DNA of 64,000 nucleotides, taken from Limnoperna fortunei (taxonomy: Eukaryota; Mollusca; Bivalvia; Mytilida; Modiolidae). A model generated the notes under the pieces. That model made no database searches. It saw only the letters and a list, made by a program, of their open reading frames with translations, and had not been told where the DNA came from. Positions 12,201 through 27,200 of this stretch are shown here, piece by piece. Within the stretch, counting starts at the first letter, position 1, and each line of letters begins with the position of its first letter. The stretch lies in assembly GCA_944474755.1 (NCBI GenBank), contig OX104112.1, positions 81,853,756 through 81,917,755 of the forward strand, written 5' to 3'. The position numbers and the translations under genes are program-made.

Positions 12201-15200
12201 AATGTACTTCAAACAGAATTCAATTAAATATCATTCAAAGTTCATCGTGCAGATGTGGCACTAAAAATGAGAATACTCATCACTTTATTTTTATGTACAC
12301 TTTACAACGATGCTAGGACTACATTACTGAGTAACCTCGCTTGGGTTCAAGAATTCTGCAATAAAGATCTTAACCTTCTTTTGGGATAAGTACTTTCTTC
12401 AGAACACAATTGTTTTACATCACATGTTTGATTATATTAAGAAAACAAATCAATTCCAATCTAATTAAAATTCAATCTTTCACTTGCCTCCACCTTTTTG
12501 CTATGGTCGCTTCCTTGTAAGATCTAATGTTGTTATATCTACACACAGCCACCATAGCAAAAAGGTGAGCAAGTAAAAGATTTAATTTTAATTAGATTGA
12601 ATCAATTCCACATTGTCATGTTTGTAACCCCCCCAATCACATACACACATTGTACCAATCAATATTTTATATTGTTTTCATTTACATTTAGTTCTCAATC
12701 AATATANNNNNNNNNNNNNNNNNNNNNNNNNNNNNNNNNNNNNNNNNNNNNNNNNNNNNNNNNNNNNNNNNNNNNNNNNNNNNNNNNNNNNNNNNNNNNN
12801 NNNNNNNNNNNNNNNNNNNNNNNNNNNNNNNNNNNNNNNNNNNNNNNNNNNNNNNNNNNNNNNNNNNNNNNNNNNNNNNNNNNNNNNNNNNNNNNNNNNN
12901 NNNNNNGGAGCCTGTATCGCTCACCTGAATCTGAAATCAAACAACCCTTTTTTATATAGAATTTTGTTCCTATAAGGAATTGACCAACACTTCTGCAAAA
13001 GTCATTAATTTTGACCTTTTAAGGGAAATAACTCCTATAAGGAGGAGCTTTTAATGCTTAGGAGGGAGGTTCACTTGAAATTTGCTGTACCTGTTATACT
13101 TTTTTAACTATCAGCCAAAAACTCCCTTGACCCCCCCACCCTTTCTATTTTAAGCCAACGTAGCTATGTAGGTAGTCAGCTGTAATGATTTGCAAAATTA
13201 TGGTAGAGGACATCCTAAAGATGATGTGTGCAATGTTTCAAAGCAGTCCTTTCATTGGTTAGAGGAGAAGATTTTTTAAAATCAATTAAAATTCATTAAA
13301 AAAAATGTTCTAAGAGAATAATTTCTAAATGGTTAATCAGACAATCTTGACCCTAAAGTCATTTTCGTAGCCCTCATAGAGCAGAACAATTAAGAAATAC
13401 TAACTTTTTCTCCAGTTCTAAAAATTTTCAAGATTTTGTGGCAAAAATAGCAAAAATAATCAATTTCGACAATTAAATGGCAATAACTCCTACAAGGAGT
13501 CATCATACAACTTCAACACAATGGAGTGTTTTGTAGAGCTTTCGATGCTGATGAAGGCAGGTCTCTTCAGTTTTCCTGTATCTGTCATACTTTTCGAACT
13601 ATAAGCCAAAAACTGTATTTTGCCCCCCCCCCCCCCCCCCCGTTCTATTTTTAGCCATGGCAGCCATGTTGGTTAATCTGCTGCCATGGTTTGTGCAAAC
13701 TTGGTTGAAGACATTTGACAGATAATGTGTACGAAGTTTCAAATCAGTACTTTCAGTGGTTTCAGAGGAGAAAATTTTTTTAAAAATAAATTAAAACCGA
13801 ATAAAAAAAAACAGTTCAAGTGGAATAATTCTTAAACAGTTTATCAGACAATCTTGACCCTAAAGACATTTTTGTAGCTCTCATAGAGCAGAACAATTAA
13901 ACAATGCTAACTTTTTCTCTAGTTCTAGTAATTTTCAAGATTTTGAGGCAAAAATGGCAAAAATCATCAATTTCGACAATTAAAGTGCAATAACTCCTAC
14001 AAGGAGTCGTCATACGACTTTGACCTAATAGAGTGTTTTGTAGAGCTTTCGATGCTAAAGAAGGAATGTCTCTTCGGTTTTCCTGTATCTGTCATACTTT
14101 TTGAACTATAAGCCAAAAACTGTATTTTGACCCCCCCCCCCTTTTCTATTTTTAGCCATGTCAGCCATGTTGGTTAATCTACAGCCATGGTTTGTGCAAA
14201 CTTGGTTGAAGACATTTGACGGATAATGTGTACAAAGTTTCAAAGCAGTACTTTCAGTGGTTTCAGAGGAGAAGATTTTTAAAAATCAATTAAAACCGAT
14301 TAAAAAAAACAGTTCAAGTGGAATAACTCTTAAACGGTTTATCAGACAATCTTGACCCTAAAGACATTTTTGTAGCTCTCATAGAGCAGAACAATTAAAC
14401 AATGCTAACTTTTTCTCTAGTTCTAATAATTTTCAAGATTTTGAGGCAAAAATGGCAAAAATCATCAATTTCGACAATTAAAGTGCAATAACTCCTACAA
14501 GGAGTCGTCATACGACTTTGACCCAATTGAGTGTTTTGTAGAGCTTTTGATGCTCAAGAAGGAAGGTCTCTTCGGTTTTCCTGTATCTGTAATACTTTTT
14601 GAACTACAAGCCAAAAACTGTATTTTGACCCCCCTGTTCTATTTTTAGCCATGGCGACCATGTTTTTTTACGAATCAAAAATCCAAACGATAGTTTGGTA
14701 AAGGACATGCTAAGCAACAACCATTCCAAGTTTGGTTGCATTCTGTCAAGTGGTTTCAGAGAAGAAGATTTTTGAAAAGTTGAACGGACAGACGACGGAT
14801 GACAGACGACGGACGGAAAGGACGCCAAGTGACGGCAATAGCTCACATGACCCTTCGGGTCAGGTGAGCTAACTAGCATTTTTGGGGGAGTCCTTGAATC
14901 GCAAAATTAACTGCACACAATTATTTCTAATGATATTGTATAACACCAACACGAACCCATTAATAAGCATCCAATACATTGTCAGAAATGCTTTTTAAGG
15001 GTAAAAAATGTATTTGTGTCCTTATAAAAACCATTCTAAAACACCTTGTCAAAAGACGTCTGTATTGACTTAAAGCCAATAGCAGAACCTTTGTGATGGG
15101 TTACAATATATATGTAAATTACCAAATCAAAGAAGTTCATAAACAAGAAGATCTTGTGAAGAATGAAGAGAAACAGCTGATAATGCAAGGAAAATGCAGA

Positions 15201-18200
15201 ATTGGGTGTGGGTTACTGATGACACTTCCATTATAGATAATAATGGCAATTTAGTTTGCTACTTGTTTTTTATACAAATATACCATTTGAGTGTGGTCAT
15301 GAATTTCCAGTGTGTTATATTGGCATATTTGTTATATGATTTTTGTAAAAGTCAAAGAATATTTTCCCTTGGTAATTTGAATTGAATGTATTTGTTACAT
15401 GCCCTCTGCTGTTGTCGTCAGTCCATATAACATATACATGTCTGCATGTGAGTTATATTGGCTGATGGTGTGGATTTCAGACTTTAGTATGAAAATTAGC
15501 GAAAAAAAAAATTCTGTTTCTAACACAATAGTTAATATATCTTTAAAATATAATATAAAACCTTATCTAAAGGTATCCTGACCACAATTGACCACGTGAT
15601 CATATTTGGTGTCCCAGATGTCTATTGTTTTTCAATGGAGCAGACCTCGGTAATGTTCGGCCATCATCGGAAATACTAATGTAGCAACTAATGTTTTTTG
15701 CTGAAAACCGTTAACAATGACTCAAAATAAAACTATATATTTTATTTGTATCATATATTAACAATACATTGATTTAATAAAGCTGTATTTCTTCGTTGAA
15801 AAATAAAATTAAACGGTGACTTCAATTATGGGTCGGATACGTTAAAGAATGTTGGATCTATTATTCCTATAATCACAGTCAGGAAGATGACATAATTATC
15901 TATTTAAAAAACAAATGAATGTTACAGCTACATAGCATGCATTGACTATATTTTGTTTGTAAAAGTGTTTTAAAAAACTGATGATTTGTGGAGAAATTCA
16001 TGCAAAAATTCATCATAATGTTAGAACAAATATGCAAGTTTCTACTTGTTGTCACATAGTCAGTAATACTTCTCAGATTTTGTTTAAATTTTCTGAATTC
16101 ATGACAATTCCGCATTGTTATTGGTTTTCCCAGCTTATTCATGGGTAAAAAAAATAAAAAATTTTACTTTTCATTTTACTTTTCTTTAATATTAACACTT
16201 GTTTTACCTGTGATCCTCACTGGACACATATTCATGCATAAATGACCTGAAGTCTCCAAGGTCATGTCTGAAATTAAAACAACATATACATAATAATAAA
16301 CAAGTGTGGACACAGAAAAACGTCTCGCCTGTATTCCGCATCAGTAACGAAAATAAATTTCGTCATAAGCATTACGTAAATAGCATTTAATATCAGCAGC
16401 GGCCTGTATACAAAATATTGTCACCATACCCTGCATAGTTACAGGGGAACCGCCGGAACCCAAAAACTTTAACGTAGTTGCTGGACCGTGAAATTGAGGT
16501 CAAGGTCAGGTGGAACCTACCAGACAGTCATGTACTATTCATCAGCAACCTATATACCAAATATTGTCATCCTACCATGCGTAGTTACAGAGGAACTGTC
16601 GTAACCCAAAAACTTTAACGTAGTCGCTGGACCGTGAAATTGAGGTCAAGGTCAGGTGACACCTACCAGACAGTCATGTACTAGTCATCAGCAACCTATA
16701 CACCAAATATTGTCATCCTACCATGTGTAGTTATAGAGGAACTGTCGTAACCCAAAAACTTTAACGTAGTCGCTGGACTGTGAAATTGAGGTCAAGGTCA
16801 GGTGACACCTACCAGACAGTCATGTACTAGTCATCAGCAACCTATACACCAAATATTGTCATCCTACCATGCGTAGTTACAGAGGAACTGTCGTAACCCA
16901 AAAACTTTAACGTAGTCGCTGGACCGTGAAATTGAGGTCAAGGTCAGGTGACACCTACCAGACAGTCATGTACTAGTCATCAGCAACCTATACACCAAAT
17001 ATTGTCATCCTACCATGCGTAGTTACAGAGGAACTGTCGTAACCCAAAAACTTTAACGTAGTCGCTGGACCGTGAAATTGAGGTCAAGGTCAGGTGACAC
17101 CTACCAGACAGTCATGTACTAGTCATCAGCAACCTATACACCAAATATTGTCATCCTACCATGCGTAGTTACAGAGGAACTGTCGTAACCCAAAAACTTT
17201 AACGTAGTCGCTGGACCGTGAAATTGAGGTCAAGGTCAGGTGACACCTACCAGACAGTCATGTACTAGTCATCAGCAACCTATACACCAAATATTGTCAT
17301 CCTACCATGCGTAGTTACAGAGGAACTGTCGTAACCCTAAAACTTTAACGTAGTCGCTGGACCGTGAAATTGAGGTCAAGGTCAGGTGACAGGTGACTGA
17401 CTGGCAAGTACTCATCATAAGCTACCTCTGGACCAAATTTGATGGACCTAGGGCTTGGGCTTACAAAGATATGAAGCAAGATGTCAAGTGTTTACGCCGC
17501 CGCCGCCGCCGCCGGATTCCCATACATATGTCTCGCCTCCAGCGACTTTCGTCGCAGGCGAGACAAAAACCATCATAACTTTTGTTGTTCATTCACATGA
17601 TCTCTTTTAATATTGTTGATATTAATCTTTGATATACATTTTATAAAAATCCATATGTATAATATGTAAAACAAAGATATGTAGGCATGCAAAAGCAGAA
17701 CATATAATATGCATATAATTTACAAAAATGTCTGTCAAAGACTTTGAATATAATTTTGAAGGGTACTATAGCAATGCTTGCCATTTTTATGATATTACGA
17801 GTCAATTTAATATTTGAATTATTAAATAAAATGTCATATGATGTATTGCACTCATGTCATCACAATATCATACCCATAACAAAATATTGTTACATTTGCA
17901 TATCCACAACATTGTTTAATGTGATTTAGGCATTCTGCTTTAAAACTATTGTGGTTAAAATAACAGATTTTACTGCAAATGTAAACTTTTCGACAATTTT
18001 TTTTAAGCATACTAAAATAGCTATTATGTATCTAATATTGACATGCTTTTTGTCCAAGTTACTTACACTTGTAATGCACATAAGTGGTGTTTCTTACAAT
18101 TCTACAGTGTATATAAATTTAAAAAAAAAATCTTTTTCAAGTCTGATGAAGATTTATTGACAAATATATTTAGTATTCACTGATTTTAATTTTAAATAGC

Positions 18201-21200
18201 AAGATTAAGAATAATTCTGTTACATTGACAACAATAAATATTATTCCTTTATTTTAAATTGAAATGACACTGCATCCAATGACAACAATAAATATTATTC
18301 CTTTATTTTAAATTGAAATGACACTGTATCCAAAATCAATAACTATTTATTTTGTACTTTTCTTTCATATTTTGCAAATCATGACAAATTATCTTATAAT
18401 ATGTTTCAATTGTCAAACGTTTAGTATCATCTTTCCCATATCCAAAATAAATTTAATAGAAAATTCTAAAAAGTTTAAAGGGTATGGGTTTGAAACTGTA
18501 GTAGTTGGAAGGTACCCTCATGCAAAACCACCTGCCTGACATTCCCTATACTATAAGCCAATCTGCATTCTGTAAAATCTAGCCAAAAATCTTGATATAA
18601 TATTACTAACCTACACTTATCAACCACCTGCTGAGCGGCTTGTAAATCTCCACACCGTAAACAGTAGTAAATCATCGCCCATGTGGGGTGATTGCCAACT
18701 CTATCATCCTGAATACAAGATACACATATTAATCCATTAAACAACATCTAACTACAATATACAACAAAAATATTAATCTTTTAATCAACAACAATACAGT
18801 CAAATAATTTCAAACAAAAGAAATGAAGATTCAACATGTACATGTTACAAAAAAACAGATCCTAATTGAATATATATAAAAAGTTTAATTAATATTTCTA
18901 TTTATAATCAAATATATCTCCAAATTGCAAACAATGAAGAATAGCTTTAAAGAGAATTATTTAGCATTTAAAAAATAAAAAGACGTAACTAAAAACATAG
19001 TGATCACATGCAGCCATTTAAAAGAATGATCGATGGTATTCCTCATGCAATACTAAGTCCATTACGTCAAATAGAATTTCTCTAAGTCCAGGGGCCATAA
19101 TTTCATCACAAATCATTTCACTAGAAATACATTTAAACTTGATCCATAACTCTTTTTGGCTGACTCACCTACCAAATATCAACTCAATATCTGCAAGGGT
19201 TTAGACAAGTGTGGACACAGAAAAACGTCTCGCCTGAATTCCGCATCAGTTAACGAAAATAAATTTCATCATAAGCATTACGTAAGTAGCATTAATTATG
19301 AGCAGCGGCCTGTATACCAAATATTGTCACCATACTATGCATAGTTACAGAGGACCTGTCCTAATACAAAAACTTTAACGTAGTCGCTGAACCGTGAAAT
19401 TGAGGTCAAGGTCAGGTGACACCTACCAGACAATCATGTACTATTCATCAGCAACTTATATACCAAATATTGTCATCCTACCATGCTTGGTAACAGGGGA
19501 ACAGCAGTAACCTAAAAACTTTAACGTAGTCACTGGACCGTGAAATTGAGGTCAAGGTCACGTGGCACCTACCAGACAGTCATGTACTATTCATCAGCAA
19601 CCTATATACCAAATATTGTCATCCTACCATGCATAGTTACAGAGAAACTGCAGTAACACAAAAACTTTAACATAGTCGCTGGACCTAAAATTGAGGTCAA
19701 GGTCAGGTGACACCTACCAGACAGTCATGTACTAGTCATCAGCAACCTATATACCAAATATTGTCATCCTACCATGCGTGGTAACAGAGGAACTGTCGCA
19801 ACCCAAAAACTTTAACGTAGTCACTGGACCGTGAAATTGAGGTCAAGGTCAGGTGACACCTATCAGACAGTCATGTACTAGTCATCAGCAACCTATATAC
19901 CAAATATTGTCATCCTACCATGCATGGTTACAGAGGAACTGTCGTAACCCAAAAACTTTAACGTAGTCGCTGGACCTTGAAATTGAGGTCAAGGTCAGGT
20001 GACACTTACCAGACAGTCATGTACTAGTCATCAGCAACCTATATACCAAATATTGTCATCCTACCATGCGTGGTTACAGAGGAACTGTCGTAACCCAAAA
20101 ACTTTAACGTAGTCGCTGGACCGTGAAATTGAGGTCAAGGTCAGGTGACACCTACCAGACAGTCATGTACTAGTCATCAGCAACCTATACACCAAATATT
20201 GTCATCCTACTATGCATAGTTACAGAGGAACTGCCGTAACCCAAAAACTTTAACGTAGTCGCTGGACCCTGAAATTGAGGTCAAGGTCAGGTGACACCTA
20301 CCAGACAGTCATGTACTAGTCATCAGCAACCTATATACCAAATATTGTCATCCTACCATGAGTGGTTACAGAGGAACTGTCGTAACCCAAAAACTTTAAC
20401 GTAGTCGCTGGACCGTGAAATTGAGGTCAAGGACAGGTGACACCTACCAGACAGTCATGTACTAGTCATCAGCAACCTATACACCAAATATTGTCATCCT
20501 ACTATGCGTAGTTACAGAGGAACTGCCGTAACCCAAAAACTTTAACGTAGTCGCTGGACCGTGAAATTGAGGTCAAGGTCAAGTGACAGGTGACTGACTG
20601 GCAAGTACTCATCATAAGCTACCTCTGTACCAAATATGGTGGACCTAGGGCTTGGGCTTACAAATATATGAAGCAAGATGTCAAGTGTTTACGCCGCCGC
20701 CGCCGGATTCCCATACATATGTCTCGCCTCCATCGACTTTCGTCGCAGGCGAGACAAAAATAGTCTGGGAAAACTTATTTTTTAACAAATTTTCCAAGGG
20801 TCATAATTTTGTCAAAAAACATGAGACCACAACATTCAAACTTGGGTCTAGCATGGGTCATCTATCTTGGACTTGTACCAGATGTTCTGGCACACATTTA
20901 TAACCTTGTGTTAAGGACATGTTTTGGCCAGGAAATAGTTTATTCAATGATCAGCTTCTTTGGGCTTGAAAAAACGAAAAAACATGGCAGAACGCGACAC
21001 AGCAATCAATTACTTAGTGAAAACTGTCTGCAAACATTCTGTGACCAAAATGACTGCACAATCATCTATTCTTGGACTTCTCATAATTCGCGATAAACAC
21101 GGCACTTGTACTAGGCATATATGTTGTAACTGCTCATTCATAATGACAGTATTTGTTGCAGGAAGGCAGCAACATTTTTTAAACCTCCTTACTCTGACGT

Positions 21201-24200
21201 CTCAATTTTTTATTGCTTTTACATAATTGTTCATTCAACAGATTCTTCTATTGTTGAGTAAATTCTATTAACAATCGGACATGCAAGAAGTGAGAATTCA
21301 TGTACCAATTAACTGTCTCTTTGAAGACCTAATGAGATTAGATTAATTGACGGGTAGGTGTGCTAAAGGCAACACACCTATTATAGAAAATCTATATGTG
21401 AGGCGGGAATCACTCAATGAATGGGAGGAGCATATAACTACGTGAAAGGTGTCTCAGGCTGACGACACCAAAACTAATTGTAACAAATTCCTTATAAAAA
21501 AGAAAAAAACTTAAAAGTAATTTTGTGTTTTTACGTTAATTCATAATTATAATTGTCAACTCTTACACACATTTATGTACACACGTTTATTAGTTGACCC
21601 CACAATAAAATCGCAGGTGTTCATTGATCAATGGACCGTTCTATTTTGCATCTGGTCAACGAAAAGAATCCTAATTCTTTGGGGCACCATAAGGAAAGGT
21701 GTTTTACGCCAATATTTTATTAACACCTTTTTATGCAAATATTTTATTAACACCTACTATTTATATTACAAGAGTTTAAACACAATTTAATTATATAAAA
21801 GTTTACTGTATACATTGTTTTGTTACCACTTTTTTACAAATTAATTTGAAAATAACATTAGGTAAAAATAATTAATTATTTATCAATGTTTTACTGACAA
21901 CCTGGAAAGAATTTATACATAACTCAATGACATAATGACAGGAACAATACACTGTCTTCACATAAGGTATTTTGCGCATTACAATTGTGGACTTGTGGAA
22001 AGAATTATCAGATCAATGGGGGTCATCATATTTGAAGTGTCTGCAAATGATGAACTTCTGTCCAGCATGGACTCATGGACTTGGTGTAATCCATTTTGGA
22101 TGTAGTGAAGTAATGGGAAATAAAAAATCCTAAAAAAAAAACAAGCGACAATCGATGCACTGATACACCTATAATCAACCTCTTATATTGTTGGCAGCCA
22201 TCTTATTATGTCACTGTTCTGTCTGCACTACCTTTGAAATCAGCACAGGAAGCACATGTCCTGAGCACTGTTCCGTTTTACTAGATTCATGTCCCGAATG
22301 TTCTGGTTGTGCAGAACAGCAATTTGTGAAGTCCTTTGATCTGTAACTCACTTGGTTGACTCACATACCAAATATCATATTAATACCTGTGTTTATAAGT
22401 CCAGAACACATGTTAGGACAGAGTGCACCTTATAGTCCCCTTCATCGAAACTGCTAGGGGGCTAAAAATCATCTATTTTGTCTAATAATCAATTTGTCAA
22501 ATATAGCCTGGCAGATAAGGTATTTGTTATTTTCTTTTTATTTTCAACAAGATGTGTAGGGATTTTAATTTTTTTTAAACATTTTAAATGGTATACACTG
22601 GTAAACCTAAACGGCTAAAATGCCCGACTTTTGGTAAAAATTAGAGTAAAACGGCTAAAAACTCTATTTTTAACCATTTTTCGTTATTTTAACCAATATT
22701 CTCCAAAATTAGACACGAACTTTATTTTTAACGGAAAGATAATAATTTTAGCCGTGTCGACCGTAACTTTCTAAAGCGCTCAAGTGATCGCGATTTTCTG
22801 ATAACGTGATCGATAATCTACAGCTACTAGATATAAAGAAAGCCGCCATAACCGTTTAAATTTCAAAGTTATCCCTAGTTATGGCAACTATTTCAAGTCT
22901 GTAGTTTAAATATTATGGAACGTAAAAGCTTCCAAAATTACCACAGACTATGATAAATTATTGTCGTAATAAATTAAATTACACATATACATTGTTTATT
23001 TAATTTTGTGATGAGAACTTGCTTTTTGTGACATATAGTTAGACAAACGATTTGCATAGTGTGTTTTTATACTAATTGAAGATAATTAATCCACAGGTGT
23101 TACCGGTCATTTTGTCTGAACATGGTTTATGAGTACACATCAGGTGTTAAACGGTGTTTTATTGATAATATCAACACCCACTGCTATATAAAATAATTAA
23201 ACAATTCCAGTAAAAATTTTCGAATATTCATAATACGGCTTAATAAAGAACGCGTTTTTTGCTTTACATAATTTTTATTTTTATGTTTAAGCCAAGTAAT
23301 ACCAATAATTTTATACGAATTAAGAATAAATATAGAAAAATATATCTACGGATGTAGAAATACCAGTTAAAAAAAATGTATACTGATTATGGAAAAAATA
23401 AAAAAATAATAAAAAATACAATCGAATTAAAATAGATTCGTCGTATCGGTATGTCGGAGAACAAATTCGTACGAGCTTTTTTTTATGTACCAGTTACTCA
23501 TCCGTTACCAGATATAACCGAATACACGTCTATTTTCAATACACGATACGGATTTCTGTGGTGCACCTGCCATCGCAATTGCAAGACAAAAGAGGTAAAC
23601 TATTACGGTAGCCATCAAAATGGTATCACAAGATTTTGACTTTTCATTCACTAACATTCGTGTTCATAAACATTGTCAAGACCTTAAATTTCATACTATA
23701 AAATAGAACAACAAAAAAAAGATCAGGCGTATTTTTGCAACTCAGTTTTTTTAAATAATTAACTTTGTAATGTTATAAAACTATAAACTGTTAATGACAT
23801 TTATTCTAATGTTACCGACTTTTTAAATTTTTTAATTGTTTTATTTGAAATAATTTTTCAAAATTTTTATTTAGCCTTTAACGTGTTTGTTTAAAGGGTT
23901 TCAAATAAGATTCTAGGTATGTTTAATCACATTCTATACATTTTTAAATTGATTTACATAACATAATTAAAGCGTGAATTAAATATAATTCCGTATATTT
24001 TTTGACGCTCTATAATAAAGAAATTGATTTTGCTTCATATTTCTATTACTTTTTAACTGATTTAGACATTGTATTGTAACTTTACCTTTAGTCTTTCGTT
24101 TTGACCTTTCAGGTGTCACATAATAATTAAGCAATTAACAAACTAATATACAATTACATCACACATCTCTTACGAGTATCGCTAATTATTGCTTTCTGGA

Positions 24201-27200
24201 CATTAATCACAGATGCAGTACGTGTTGTAATTGAAAAATATTGATATGATAGCTGAAAATAATGCACATAGTATATATTATTAAGCTTCTTTCATATACT
24301 ATTTATGTATGACCTTCATTGTCATGAATTATAAGACAAATATTATATGGTCCATAACTAGCTAGTTACGATGTGCCGATGGAACTGGTAGTTTTTGTAT
24401 TGCCGATTATCATATAAAATTAATTCTTCAACAGCAGGCTGGATCATCATGTCCTAACGAAATAGCAGTGACAAAATTCAATATCTATATAACATGACTC
24501 AAATCCGCCGGGCAACAATATATGCAACCTACTTACCACTGTCAAATAAATCAGACATGCATATGCATAGTTATTTACACATACAAAAAATAGCATGTAA
24601 ACATACAGCATAAGAGGAAGAAAGTGCATGAAATAATAAGCAATCTCAGAAACGGACATTAAAATATCATGGTTGGGGGGGGGGTCAAATCTTTATTGTA
24701 CATTTCAGGTCTTTCATGATAGGCTTTTAAATTTTATTACTTAATTACATTACAAATTACAATATATTCATTAAGGCACATTAGTTACACAGATGAAAAA
24801 TGTTCACATTGTTGGTAATTTAGGAATCCAAATTTTTCCTTCGTCTTTCACATGCACAAGAGGTGGTGACATTTGGTTTGTACCGATAACTGGATTTGGC
24901 AGACCTCTACAAAATAACACTTTTAGTCTATGTCTTGCTGTAAGTAGCCCATCCATTTTATCCATGCCAACTGATTGGTGTTGTGCGTGAAAACAAAGGA
25001 AATGGTTCCAACACAATTCATGTAGAGTATCACGGAGCCTTTTTCTTTCTGTTCATCATTTTCCAGTGACGTATCCCGGTAGGTACATTTCTTTGTTTTT
25101 GCATGGTGGTAAACTGTTATCTGGGAGTTAATTGATTCTTGGTTGTAATACACTTGAAGGGCTCTCATTTCATCTATGGTGGCACATCTTATATCGGGTC
25201 TATGGCACCTAGCATACAGAAAGGTATCCATTGTAGTTTCTGCCATGTCTTTTAATGGTTGTAGATATATCCACTGCTGTCCACCATCGTGATTAACCAC
25301 TGCATCTATAAAATATAAACAGTCACTTAAATATAAACAATTCACAGTAAAATCAGAACCTTAACACTAATTCTATCAAGTTATAGTACCCAACAAAATA
25401 TTTTATGTGTCTGAACTACATAAATGTATATCAACACTTCTGCAGGTAATTAAAATATTCATGTTTATTTGAAAATGTTTATTGGCAAGTATATGTTATC
25501 AAGCCTCAGGGGGGGTTCATAATTTTTATAAAAGTAAAGAAATGTCGTCTGCGCGTTTAAACATTATTTAAGACACCTTTAGTAAGATAATCAGTACATT
25601 GTAATCCAAGTGTAAATCATTTGTTTGATTGCGATCAAAGAAGTGTTCACCGGATTAAAAGGGTACAGTTTATTGGATTTTTTCCTGAGACATTAGCATA
25701 CGACACATGCGTAGTTCAATTAAGCAGAATTTCGATCTTTTTATTAAACATGAACTAAGTTACGAAGGTACTTACATAACTAACAGGTATCTACTGTTGT
25801 TATTAATTCTATTTAAGTAGTTTTTGATAGTTGTCACTGATAATTACCAACAATATTTGTAATTATTGTCTGCTGATTAAACCGAACCACATGTTTTACC
25901 TCGTTTTGCTCTTCTACTTCCGGGGGCGCTTTGTATACTGTAGTCACGGAAACGTTTGCAAGAGTTAATGTTTAAAATATTTGATGGGGCAAATTTACTA
26001 CCCGATACGTACTTTAGATAAAAGGAAAAATGAATGATCATTAAAATAACACAATAAGCCACGAATTTGTAAATTTAACTTCTATTTTAAAAAACATTCG
26101 TTATCAATCCTTATCAAGGATACAAAATTCATTGAATAAAATTATTTATTATAAAATTAAAAAAAAGATTGATTCATAAATTAAAACAACGGTCATTTGC
26201 AATTAATTATGAGTAAATTTACTGTTCACTTATCACTCATTTATGGCTTCATTATACAAATTAAATATACAAGGCCTGCCAGCATACAAAATGCTAATTA
26301 CAAGTGGATTTACAACTAATTTACTCTTATGGCTTCGTTAGTGTGTCGTCGACCTGTCAATTAAGATTTGTATATACAAGGAACCCATGTTTAACTAATA
26401 ATGAAGTTTTCTTCATATATACTTTTTATGGATATTTTCTAACTCCGTAGATTGTTTCTATGGATTTCTTTCGGACCCATATAAATTTATTCTTTAAATT
26501 TTAAATAAAAATGAAAAGTATGTCTACAAACATTTTTCCGCTTACATAACGACAAAACGGAAGCAAAAACACAATCTTTTTTTAAACCGTATTACATGCG
26601 ATAATGATACAAATATATTTTTACCGCGATTGTTTGAACTTATTATTTTATTAGGCATTGAATATGTAGTACCGTTAAGAAAATGCAGGTAACGTTAGCA
26701 AAAAACCAACCTGGAACACCTGTGTATTCATAAAAATGACCTGAAACACCCGTTACATTGATTATCTTCAAGGAATATAACTACTTATCCAATTGTTTAA
26801 TTGTCTTACCGTATCTGTAACAAAAGGCAATTTATCATTAAAAAAAAATAAAATAAATAAGGTATATATAATTTTAATTACATTCATTTACCATAGTCTG
26901 GAAGCTTTTACGTTCCATAATATTTAGAAGCAATAAATTACTTCAAAACAATATATTACACATTTTTGCATATCTACAATTTATTAACTTCTTACCTATT
27001 TTGTCTTGCAACTGCGATGACAAGATGACACGTGCACCACAGAAATCGACATTGTGTATTGAAAATAGACGTGTATTCGGTGATATCGGGTAACAGATGA
27101 ATCACTGGCACTTGAAAAAAAACTCGTACGATTTTGTTCTCGGACATACCGAAACGACGGATCTAGTTTAATTCGATTGTATTCATATATTTTTTTCTAA

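Noticed and set aside
12597..12959. Open frames of 78-120 codons across the N run
   Set aside because: They consist mainly of unknown residues created by the gap and carry no information.
14604..14879. 91-codon minus-strand frame
   Set aside because: It covers the last unit and hairpin end of the ~500-bp core element and is not conserved in the other units.
15190..15385. Candidate for the missing NUP93 exon block
   Set aside because: The frame is on the wrong strand and shows none of the conserved Nup93 residues.
20652..21226. Three overlapping plus-strand frames of 83-95 codons
   Set aside because: The first runs through the end of a Helentron-like element. The others (one containing [20 protein letters not shown]) match no family I know and lack a convincing exon context.
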